10,649 nt of DNA from Clostridium sp. (lineage in GTDB: Bacteria > Bacillota > Clostridia > Clostridiales > Clostridiaceae), in NCBI GenBank assembly GCA_012511315.1, contig JAAZGI010000435.1, positions 1-10,649 of the forward strand. Reading direction: 5' to 3'. The notes under the pieces are model-generated. The model worked only from the letters and a program-made list of their open reading frames with translations, searched no databases and was not told the DNA's origin. Position numbers and translations under genes: made by a program. This document shows positions 1-6,785 of this stretch, piece by piece; position 1 is the stretch's first letter; each line of letters opens with the position of its first letter.

Positions 1-54
1 AATGTATCTTCTTAACAGTTTGTTTTGTTGGCTCATCTTATCTGCCGTTGTTAT

Positions 55-213
55 CTAGTCATTTTTCATGCCTGTAATGATTTCATTGGCTGATTTTTTG
101 TGTTTTTTTGCTCTTCTCTTTGATCTTTTTCTTGTCTTTTCTTCTAGTTCTCTTCTGATTTTTTCTATTTTTAGCTTATTATGTTTTGAGCCATTCCTTA
201 CAGCTGTGTCTCG
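55..213 (-). other. Lys/Arg-rich open frame without a start, downstream of prdC
   Basis: Directly after the prdC stop, the minus strand is very purine-rich and one frame stays open for about 52 codons down to a TAG at 55-57. It would read as a highly basic, helix-like peptide (about NKLKIEKIRRELEEK, then RKRSKRR, ending in GMKND). There is no ATG, GTG or TTG at its upstream end. An ATG at 192-194 lies in a neighbouring frame and stops after 7 codons; a one-base shift near 180 would join the two. It may be a small gene broken by a frameshift, or simply an A-rich spacer that lacks stops by chance. No terminator hairpin for prdC is visible between here and the window edge. Confidence 0.2.
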
Positions 214-1520
214 TCATAGTATCTCATATGGGGTCGGTCCATGGTTTCCATTACATGATCTGTTATGTGGTGAACTTCCATCCCAAGTTTAGGGGCAGAC
301 CCCATCACCGTGTTGGTACAATCCGTACAGTGACCAATAATCACATGCTTGGCTCCTTGTTTTTTTAAGGCAAGCACTTTTTCAGCCTGACCTGGACAAT
401 TGCCTGGATCTTTACATTTAAAGGTTCCGTTATTTTCAACTGCATTCTTACATATTTCATGGCCCACCAAGGTGCCATCCATGGATTCGACGACTTGCTC
501 TAAGCGATTAAATAGCGGTCCGCAGGCACATTGAATTACTCCGATAGGTTCTTTGTTTATTGTTTTAAAGGGTTTGGTAACAATAATTCCCCCCAAGGTT
601 TTTGTTAAATAATCTTCTTTCGACCCTCTTTTACCGGTATAAGGTCCCCCTAAAAGGATCTCACCAATATCTTTGTTTAGTCCACCAAACTCATCGATAA
701 TAGCGCCAACTTTTTTCCCAACTGGGACCCGGATCACCTTTGAACTGGCTGGATCAAGTCCTTTTAGTTCACCGGCTACCGTCACAAACTTATCGATCAA
801 AGGTTTTCCATCTCGGACTGCGTCACCAATGGCATAAAGGGTCTCTACATTAAAGACCACAGCATTGGCTTCAGAGGGAAGTTGTGTCGTTCCAAGTAGC
901 TGATTGATGGTGTCACGAATCAATGCCCGCTCTTCACCCACTGGATAGACATTACGCAGGGGCAAGACGCGAATGTGTTTTATCCCCAGTTCTTTGATGG
1001 TGCCTGTTAATAATTTAATATCATCACGGTGTTTAAACTTGATACCGATAATACCTTTGCCAGCACCCGTTGCTTCCATTGCAATGGTCATAGCATCCAA
1101 TAAACCTTTAGGGTTTTCACGAATCTGATGTAAATTATGTTCCAATACTGGTTCACATTCCGCCGCATTACAAATAATATAGCCTTCCTCATTCAACTTG
1201 GTTGCCATCTTTATATAACTAGGGAAACCTGCGCCTCCCAAACCAAGAATACCAGCTCTGCGAACAATTTCCGCTACAGATCCTGATTGATTCAATTTAA
1301 CAAAACTTTCATCAACCTCACCGGTTTTTAAAATGCTAATAAAATTATCCGTGACTTCCTCAACCGTTCCAGTCACTGAGCTATGCAAATCCACACTCAG
1401 CTTAGCTGGATCCAAGACAGCAATGACCTGTCCACGAAAAACGGCATCTCCTGGCTTAACAACTGGTGTTGATGGAGCACCGATTCCTTGTTTTAGGAAT
1501 ATTTTAAATACCTCAGACAT
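198..1520 (-). CDS. prdC: PrdC-like, RnfC-related electron-transfer flavoprotein
   Basis: A 440-residue soluble protein of the RnfC/Nqo1-like family, closest in architecture to PrdC, the electron-transfer partner of D-proline reductase. The N-terminal biotinyl/lipoyl-like region (residues 5-65) has the PVVKPGDAVFRGQ turn. A Gly-rich flavin/NADH-type motif GLGGAGFP lies at 93-100, NAAECEP at 118-124, and LPSEAN with FNVET at 214-226. The C-terminal third lacks the two CxxCxxCxxxCP ferredoxin motifs of true RnfC. Instead it has C331xC333, C357, C369, C375 and C398xxC401. PrdC of some clostridia is a selenoprotein; this frame has no in-frame TGA, so a Cys version is inferred. The start is the ATG at 1520 because AGGGAGG (1526-1532) sits 5 bases upstream; an upstream in-frame start would add 15 unlikely residues. 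No prdA, prdB or prdR is in view, so its reductase partner is unknown. The family is secure; the PrdC assignment is likely but not proven. Confidence 0.8.
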   Translation of the reverse strand: MSEVFKIFLKQGIGAPSTPVVKPGDAVFRGQVIAVLDPAKLSVDLHSSVTGTVEEVTDNFISILKTGEVDESFVKLNQSGSVAEIVRRAGILGLGGAGFPSYIKMATKLNEEGYIICNAAECEPVLEHNLHQIRENPKGLLDAMTIAMEATGAGKGIIGIKFKHRDDIKLLTGTIKELGIKHIRVLPLRNVYPVGEERALIRDTINQLLGTTQLPSEANAVVFNVETLYAIGDAVRDGKPLIDKFVTVAGELKGLDPASSKVIRVPVGKKVGAIIDEFGGLNKDIGEILLGGPYTGKRGSKEDYLTKTLGGIIVTKPFKTINKEPIGVIQCACGPLFNRLEQVVESMDGTLVGHEICKNAVENNGTFKCKDPGNCPGQAEKVLALKKQGAKHVIIGHCTDCTNTVMGSAPKLGMEVHHITDHVMETMDRPHMRYYDETQL

Positions 1521-1555
1521 CTTTTCCTCCCTCTCTACTCCTACCATAATCAATG

Positions 1556-2102
1556 GATATAACAACCTAGAAACTTTTATATAATCCTAGCTTGGATATA
1601 ATCATCCTTTTAAGGTCGTAACGTTTTCATTGACTCTATGGATTGCTCCTAAATTGATTGATGAACCCATCATCTTTGATTTGTTTGCTCAATCGAATAT
1701 AGCAACTCATTCATCTATTTATAACTTTATTTTTATCTATAACGATCTCATTGAACTCTTGTATAAAGACTGATTCACTTCATCGAATCAGCTTAAAAAT
1801 CACCTCTTCTCTTATATCTAAAATTTACTAATAGAGCAGATAAATATTTTTAAAGAATGTAAGGTTTATTGTAATTTCTAAGTCTCATTGCGAAATCTGT
1901 CTTGTTTTCCCTCTTTTACTCCCTAGCAATCATTTTAATGATAAGAAATTTAATCATCAGACCTCAATGAAACACAAAACCCCACACCTTTATCTAGTGT
2001 TTACACACCTACTAAGAAGGAGTCAATCATTTTGTTAATGAAATTTCGTCTTGCTGGACTATGAAAGATTATAAACTGTTGAGGTTAAATTAAGATTTTA
2101 AA
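1556..2102. other. AT-rich intergenic region with no recognisable gene
   Basis: About 550 bases with no convincing reading frame on either strand. It should contain the prdC promoter near its low end, but I see no good -35/-10 pair. Its visible structure is a 7-base-pair hairpin at 1770-1791 (CTGATTC, 8-base loop, GAATCAG) without a clear T-run, so not a confident terminator. Between the group II intron fragment and this hairpin I found no intron domain V, reverse transcriptase motif or other intron remnant. The short ORFs here, such as the ~10 codons ending at about 2063 on the plus strand, are too small to call. Confidence 0.5.
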
Positions 2103-2197
2103 TACCGGGGACACCCTTGGTGTTCAGCTATGTCTTTCCCACTACGAGGGCAGACTAGGAACTTAAACCCCTTAGATTGCGCCCATGCTGGGCGCAC
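2103..2197 (-). mobile_element. 5' fragment of a bacterial group IIC intron
   Basis: On the minus strand the sequence beginning at 2197 reads GTGCGCCCAGCATGGGCGCA, followed by ATCTAAGGGG, and near 2110-2120 AACACCAAGGGTGTCC. This matches the 5' start and first part of domain I of class C group II introns, such as the Oceanobacillus iheyensis intron, which begins GUGUGCCCGGCAUGGGUGCA and also has GCAAGGGUGUCC about 70 bases in. The insertion point is also characteristic: class C introns insert just after intrinsic terminators, and here the intron's first G follows directly on the terminator hairpin and T-run of udp. Only about 95 bases remain. Domains II-VI, the reverse transcriptase gene and the 3' splice site are absent, so it cannot splice or move on its own. 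Confidence 0.88.
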
Positions 2198-2235
2198 AAA
2201 AATAACATGAAGAAGCCGGCTGGCTTCTTCATGTT
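2198..2235 (-). terminator. Intrinsic terminator of udp
   Basis: A perfect 14-base-pair inverted repeat (AACATGAAGAAGCC and GGCTTCTTCATGTT, 2204-2217 and 2222-2235) with a 4-base loop. On the minus strand it is followed by ATTTTT, 37 bases past the udp stop codon. The T-run abuts the first base of the group IIC intron fragment. Confidence 0.92.
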
Positions 2236-2272
2236 GCTATTAATGTTTTATTTTAAATCCACCTAAACCAGG

Positions 2273-3037
2273 CTAGAGCTTTTGATTCTGATCGGTTTCA
2301 ATCAATTTTCGAATCGCTTCGATGGTTACTTCAATCCCCTTGCTGACATCGTGCACTCTTGGATTATCTAGTCCCTTGCCTTCTCGCTCTTGGTTCCAAA
2401 CTGTATTAAGAATACAAGCGGATCGAGCACCTAGGGTCTGCGAGACAATAAATAGAGCTGCACTTTCCATTTCTGAAGCTAAGCAGTTTGCCTTGAGCCA
2501 TGCGTTCCACTTATTGTTGAGCTCATAACCAATTGGCATCCGGTCAGGGTTATGTTGACCATAAAATGAATCCTTACATTGAACCACGCCCGTATGATAA
2601 ATATATTCCTTTGCTTTAGCTGCCTCGACTAAAGCATTGGTTAATTCCAAGTTAGCCACAGCAGGAAACTCAATGGGGACATACTCTCTGGTAGTTCCTT
2701 CCATACGAATAGCACCCGTGGCAATGACAAGATCTCCACCTTTAACGTCTAAATGCATGCCACCGCAGGTTCCCACTCGAATAAAGTTTCGAACTCCAGT
2801 AACATAGAGCTCTTCCACGCCAATTGCCGTTGACGGTCCTCCCATGCCAGTTGACATGACCAGCACCGGTTCACCTGCTAACTGCCCAATCCAAGTGGTA
2901 TATTCACGATTCTGGCCAAGAAATCTAGGCTGATCCAAATACTGAGCAATCTTTTCAACTCGTCCAGGATCGCCAGGTAAAATTGCATATTTAGCTTTAT
3001 GAGAATCATCTAAATTAATATGATATTGTTTTTCCAT
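2273..3037 (-). CDS. udp: Uridine phosphorylase
   Basis: A 254-residue cytosolic enzyme of the PNP/UDP phosphorylase family (NP-I), which splits uridine with phosphate into uracil and ribose-1-phosphate. Visible family landmarks: LPGDPGRVEKIA near residue 20, STGMGGPSTAIGVEEL near 62-77, the phosphate-site segment RVGTCGG near 86-92, EFPAVANLE, and the ribose-binding signature SEMESAALF near 188-196. The SFYGQH and EMES segments and the length (E. coli Udp is 253 residues) favour uridine phosphorylase over purine nucleoside phosphorylase; some activity on deoxyuridine is possible. The start is the ATG at 3037 because AAGGAG (3044-3049) lies 6 bases upstream; an in-frame GTG at 3052 overlaps nothing and has no ribosome site. 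It follows yufQ by 81 bases without a visible terminator, so it is probably the last gene of the transporter operon. Confidence 0.92.
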   Translation of the reverse strand: MEKQYHINLDDSHKAKYAILPGDPGRVEKIAQYLDQPRFLGQNREYTTWIGQLAGEPVLVMSTGMGGPSTAIGVEELYVTGVRNFIRVGTCGGMHLDVKGGDLVIATGAIRMEGTTREYVPIEFPAVANLELTNALVEAAKAKEYIYHTGVVQCKDSFYGQHNPDRMPIGYELNNKWNAWLKANCLASEMESAALFIVSQTLGARSACILNTVWNQEREGKGLDNPRVHDVSKGIEVTIEAIRKLIETDQNQKL

Positions 3038-3118
3038 CTTGTTCTCCTTCACATTCTGTGTTTTGCTCTCCGCTTAATTCATGGTTCAACATTAGCTTTT
3101 GAATTTTCGCTTAATCGC

Positions 3119-4042
3119 TTACTGGCCTTTAAAGTATGGCTTACCATTGGCCTTTGGTGGTTCGGCTCGTCCAATGAAGAGTACGAGAACTACCAAGGTA
3201 AGGATATAAGGAAGCATTGCTAAAATGGAGGAAGGGAACATAGTTCCAGCTAAAAGCACCGTTAATGCGTTAGCAAAGCCAAACAAGAGACAAGCTCCAG
3301 CAGCCCCTAGCGGCTTCCAATTACCAAAAATAACAGCAGCTAAGGCGATAAAACCTTGTCCTGAAATAACCGTCGGCGTAAAGTTTGAAATAACAGCTAG
3401 GGTCATAGCTCCACCGCCTAAGCCCGCTAAAAATCCTGATAAAATGACACAAACATAGCGAATCAGTGACACATTAACGCCTAGGGTATCGGCGGCGGCT
3501 GGATGTTCTCCACAGGCTCGAACCCGCAGTCCCACCTTGGTTCGGTATAAAATAAAGTGCATCAACAATACAAGGACTAAAGCAATGATTACTGTTACGT
3601 CAATATCCGCTGACTGCAATAATCGGGAGCCTTGTTTATCCAATCCTAATTAATCAAATAGTTTAGGAATTTTTACTGGTACCACATTGGTCTGAGACGC
3701 ACCATCAAAAATTCGGCGAGTAAAAAAGATACTCATGCCCAAACCGATGATGTTTAAGGCAATACCTGATATGGTTTGACTGCCTTTTAAAGTGATTGAA
3801 ACGTAGGCATGAGCGAGTGCTAAGAGCATTCCAAACAAGCCTCCAGCCAAGAATCCCAGCCAGGCACTATTGGAATAAAAACCAACCAAAGCAGCTCCAA
3901 AGGCACCAAATGTCATCATGCCCTCAATTCCGATATTGTCCACACCAGACCGTTGGGTAATGACTCCACCTAAGGCGGAAAACACTAAAGGAGCTGAATA
4001 CATTAAGGTAATGGAAATTGCTAAAGCAATTGTAATCATCAT
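3119..4042 (-). pseudogene. yufQ: Nucleoside ABC transporter permease YufQ, interrupted by in-frame TAA
   Basis: The second membrane permease of a YufOPQ/NupOPQ-type nucleoside importer, BPD_transp_2 family. The first 130 codons begin with ATG at 4042 and contain the family motif RSGVDNIGIEGMMTFGAFGA (residues 31-50) and several hydrophobic helices. They end ...KIPKLFD at a TAA (3650-3652). The same frame continues at once (LGLDKQGSRLL...) through LYRTKVGLRVRACGEHPAAADTLG and more helices to TAA at 3119. Together this is about 307 residues, the normal family size, so one nonsense codon explains the split and no frameshift is needed. The start overlaps the yufP stop by 4 bases (ATGA). A TTG at 3643 could restart translation, but its AGGA is only one base away. 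Either the importer is defective, the stop is read through, the halves are made separately, or the base is a sequencing error. Confidence 0.85.
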
Positions 4043-5187
4043 TTTTTGTCACCCGCCTTTTTAAGATCTTTACTTTCTTGCCGTTTTTTCAAGTACTCTG
4101 AAATTCTGGGGAGGACTGGAGCGATGGCAATGGCTAAAACTATAACACCAATCATAATATTAATAATTTCTGTGGGCGCTCCAATTTTAGATTGCATTAA
4201 CGTACCACCAAACCGTAGACCGGAAAACAGAACTCCCGTGAACAGATTAGCTAAAGGATTGGCATTGGCGATCAAGGATACCGAGATGCCATCCCAGCCA
4301 TAGCCCTCTTGTCCACCTAAAATACTCACCGTATTCGTCGATGTCATAACTAATATGGCTCCACCCAGGGCGGCTACACCACCAGCAATAAACATGGATC
4401 GGAATACACTTTTTTGAACTGGGATTCCTGAAAACTCCGCGGCATATTTATTTAAGCCAACACTGCGCAAGTGGAAACCAGACACGGTGTTCTTTAAAAC
4501 ATACCAAAGAATGATGGCTACAATGATAGCAATAATAATTCCCCATCCCAAGTCCGTTTTAAAAATATCTCCGAGAAATTTATTGTTGGTTAAAAACTCT
4601 CGTCCCTCTGGACTACGTTTCCATTCCGTTGTCAAAAATGTAATCTTGGCGGTATCTAAGATTTCAGGGGAATGTAATGTACCCTGGACTTTGACACTGG
4701 GTAGTCCAACAATATAGTTGTTGAAATAAAAGGCAATCCAGTTCAGCATGATGGTTGAAATAACTTCATGGATGCCGAACCGATTCTTAAGATAGCCCGC
4801 CAGTCCACCTAAAAGGCCCCCCACTATAAAGGCCAACAATAAGATAACAAGAGGATGAATCCCCACAGGCAATGGTAGATAGAATCCTACCAAAGCTGCC
4901 ACGAGAGCACCCATGATAAACTGCCCTTCTGCCCCAATATTAAACAAACCGGTTTTAAAAGCAAAGGAAACGGAAAGACCGGTCAAAATAATAGGCACTG
5001 CGTTCACCACAACCTGAGCTACATTTTTGGGATTGGCAAAAATACCTGTCAAGATGGCTCCATAGGCTTCCACCGTATTATAACCAGAGGCCGCTAAAAT
5101 AACTCCTCCAACTAAGAGGCCAATTAAAACGGCAGTCACAATCGCTGTGATTGGATGCTGCAAAAGTTTTAAGAATTTATTTCTCAT
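4039..5187 (-). CDS. yufP: Nucleoside ABC transporter permease YufP
   Basis: A 382-residue integral membrane permease (BPD_transp_2 family) forming the transmembrane channel with YufQ in a Bmp-dependent nucleoside importer. The first hydrophobic helix spans about residues 13-33, then the family motif GLFNIGAEGQFIMGA (80-94), and GIHEVISTIMLNWIAFYFNN near 138-157. A soluble loop at about 163-215 precedes the C-terminal membrane half, with GLNKYAAEFSGIP and the Gly-rich GGQEGYGWDGISVSL. The tail (about 365-382) is charged and Lys-rich. The start is the ATG at 5187: AGGAGG (5193-5198) is 5 bases upstream, whereas the longer frame to 5226 has no such site. It overlaps the end of yufO by 11 bases and the start of yufQ by 4, so the three are translationally coupled. 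Confidence 0.92.
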   Translation of the reverse strand: MRNKFLKLLQHPITAIVTAVLIGLLVGGVILAASGYNTVEAYGAILTGIFANPKNVAQVVVNAVPIILTGLSVSFAFKTGLFNIGAEGQFIMGALVAALVGFYLPLPVGIHPLVILLLAFIVGGLLGGLAGYLKNRFGIHEVISTIMLNWIAFYFNNYIVGLPSVKVQGTLHSPEILDTAKITFLTTEWKRSPEGREFLTNNKFLGDIFKTDLGWGIIIAIIVAIILWYVLKNTVSGFHLRSVGLNKYAAEFSGIPVQKSVFRSMFIAGGVAALGGAILVMTSTNTVSILGGQEGYGWDGISVSLIANANPLANLFTGVLFSGLRFGGTLMQSKIGAPTEIINIMIGVIVLAIAIAPVLPRISEYLKKRQESKDLKKAGDKK

Positions 5188-6712
5188 GACTACCTCCTGC
5201 CATAAATAATCCCACTTCCTGTTCACTGGTACAAGTTGGGTCTAAGTCAGCTACAATGGCACCATCATAGATTACTTTGATTCGATCGGCCAAATCAAAG
5301 ACTTCATCAAGCTCTAGGGAAACCAAAAGAACAGCTTTGCCTGCATCTCTTTGTTTTACTAAGGTGTTTCGAACAAACTCAATGGCCCCAACATCAAGAC
5401 CTCGAGTTGGCTGACAAGCGATTAAAAGATCTGGATTAGCTTCTACCTCTCGAGCGATGATGACCTTCTGCTGATTTCCGCCCGATAATCCTCCGGCTTT
5501 TAATTGTGCACTATCCGAAGGTCGGATATCATATTTCCCCACCATTTCTTCAGCGTGCCCATTGATGTTTTTCCATTGCAGAATTCCCTTTTTACTAAAA
5601 GGATCTTTCTCACTGGCTTCCAAAATTAGGTTTTCAGCCACATTGAAATCTAAAACTAAGCCCCTCTTTTGCCGATCCTCATGGATGGTGTAAATGCCTG
5701 CTTTGTGGATTTCGGCTGTTTCTTGATTGGTAATCTCTTTGCCATTCATGGTGATTTTACCTGATCGTGCTTTGGTAAGCCCTGTGATTGCTTCCACTAA
5801 TTCCGTTTGCCCATTACCATCCACCCCAGCAATTGCAACAATTTCACCTTTGTTGACCTGCAGTGATAGGTTTTTCACCTTTTCTACACCACGGTTATCA
5901 ACAACGCTCAGATTATTAATCTCAAACACAACTTCACCAGGTGTTGCTTCACACTTTTCAGTGTTTAAATTCACTTCATGACCCACCATCATACTGGCTA
6001 AATCATTTTGGGATACTTTATCCACCAATACAGTATCAATCAATTCACCACGGCGAATGATGGTACAGTATTTTGCCACTTCTTTAATTTCACGAAGTTT
6101 GTGAGTGATAATAATAATGGTCATGCCATCTTCTTGCAGACGATGCAAGGTATGGATTAATTTATCGATTTCCTGTGGCGTTAACACGGCGGTGGGTTCA
6201 TCTAAAATTAAGATGTCAGCCCCTCGATACAAGGCCTTTAATATTTCAACCCGCTGTTGGGTTGCCACGGATACATCTTGTACTTTGGCACTGGGGTCTA
6301 CTTCTAACCCATAGGTTTCTCCTAATTCGCGGATTCGTTGATTGGCTTCTTTTACATCAAGGATACCCATTGATCCTGTAATTTCATTGCCTAAGATAAT
6401 GTTTTCGGTAATAGTGAAGTTTTCTACCAGCATAAAGTGCTGATGCACCATGCCAATTCCCAGTTTAATGGCTTCTTTTGGATTCCTAATTTTCTGTTCT
6501 ATTCCATTTACTTTGATATAACCTGTATCTGGATCATGAAGTCCATAAAGAATCTTCATTAATGTCGATTTACCTGCTCCGTTTTCCCCTAACAGTGCAT
6601 GGATGGAGCCCTTCCGAACGTTGAGATCCACATTACACAGCGCCCGAGTATTAGCAAAAAACTTACTAATTCCTCGCATCTCAACGGCAAATTTAACGTT
6701 TGATTGATTCAA
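5177..6712 (-). CDS. yufO: Nucleoside ABC transporter ATPase YufO (two fused NBDs)
   Basis: A 511-residue cytoplasmic ATPase with two tandem ABC domains, powering the YufP/YufQ importer. Domain 1 has an intact Walker A (GENGAGKST, 42-50), Q-loop near 91 and Walker B ILILDEPTAVL (167-177), but its signature region reads DVSVATQQRVEI (147-158) rather than LSxGQ. Domain 2 has a degenerate Walker A (GVDGNGQTEL, 297-306), an intact signature LSGGNQQK (409-416) and the Walker B LLIACQPTRGLD (429-440) with Gln in place of Glu. This leaves one competent ATP site (Walker A1 with signature 2) and one degenerate site, as is usual for this family. The start is a TTG at 6710-6712: AAGGAG (6720-6725) is 7 bases upstream, whereas an upstream in-frame GTG at 6730 precedes the ribosome site itself. 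The gene lies downstream of the bmpA terminator, so it is expressed by read-through or a weak promoter. Confidence 0.93.
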   Translation of the reverse strand: MNQSNVKFAVEMRGISKFFANTRALCNVDLNVRKGSIHALLGENGAGKSTLMKILYGLHDPDTGYIKVNGIEQKIRNPKEAIKLGIGMVHQHFMLVENFTITENIILGNEITGSMGILDVKEANQRIRELGETYGLEVDPSAKVQDVSVATQQRVEILKALYRGADILILDEPTAVLTPQEIDKLIHTLHRLQEDGMTIIIITHKLREIKEVAKYCTIIRRGELIDTVLVDKVSQNDLASMMVGHEVNLNTEKCEATPGEVVFEINNLSVVDNRGVEKVKNLSLQVNKGEIVAIAGVDGNGQTELVEAITGLTKARSGKITMNGKEITNQETAEIHKAGIYTIHEDRQKRGLVLDFNVAENLILEASEKDPFSKKGILQWKNINGHAEEMVGKYDIRPSDSAQLKAGGLSGGNQQKVIIAREVEANPDLLIACQPTRGLDVGAIEFVRNTLVKQRDAGKAVLLVSLELDEVFDLADRIKVIYDGAIVADLDPTCTSEQEVGLFMAGGSHEK

Positions 6713-6719
6713 TTCCCTT

Positions 6720-6725
6720 CTCCTT
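6720..6725 (-). promoter_or_regulatory. Ribosome binding site that fixes the TTG start of yufO
   Basis: AAGGAG on the minus strand, 7 bases before TTG 6710-6712. It lies inside the longer in-frame GTG-initiated frame, which makes the GTG start at 6730 unlikely. Confidence 0.75.
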
Positions 6726-6744
6726 AACACCTTTTATGAATTTC

Positions 6745-6778
6745 AAAAAAGGCCTGTCCGAATTGCTCCGAACAGGCT
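6745..6778 (-). terminator. Intrinsic terminator/attenuator between bmpA and yufO
   Basis: On the minus strand, 8 bases after the bmpA stop codon: GCCTGT, a partly paired loop, ACAGGC, then CTTTTTTG. The closing stem is 6 base pairs (6752-6757 with 6772-6777), with a mismatch and two further G-C pairs inside. The T-run is at 6745-6750. It should stop most transcripts after bmpA, giving more binding protein than ATPase and permeases. Confidence 0.75.
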
Positions 6779-6785
6779 CTGTAGT

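Noticed and set aside
68..292. Plus-strand frame giving a hydrophobic 74-residue peptide
   Set aside because: It is the complement of the purine-rich minus strand and of the prdC 3' end. The Phe/Leu-rich translation comes from the T-rich composition, and there is no ribosome site.
1554..1601. Repeated 9-mer TGGATATAA (1554-1562 and 1593-1601) upstream of prdC as a regulator site
   Set aside because: Short, AT-rich and imperfectly placed; it could occur by chance, and no sigma-54 type -24/-12 element was seen for a PrdR-like activator.
1770..1791. Hairpin CTGATTC/GAATCAG as a terminator
   Set aside because: The stem is only 7 base pairs and AT-rich, the loop has 8 bases, there is no strong T-run on either strand, and no gene ends next to it.
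2098..2197. Structured intergenic RNA first considered as a riboswitch (hairpins GCGCCCATGCTGGGCGC and GGACACCCTTGGTGTTC)
   Set aside because: On the minus strand it matches the group IIC intron 5' end and domain I, including the terminator-adjacent insertion site, which explains it better than any riboswitch class.
1556..2272. Possible CRISPR array or tandem repeats in the long intergenic region
   Set aside because: No repeated units of 20 or more bases with regular spacers were seen; only the intron fragment and isolated hairpins.
3119..3643. Separate 174-residue membrane protein gene starting at TTG 3643
   Set aside because: It is the same frame as the 130-codon upstream part, only two codons after the TAA, and has family motifs of the C-terminal half of YufQ. 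A broken single gene is the simpler reading.
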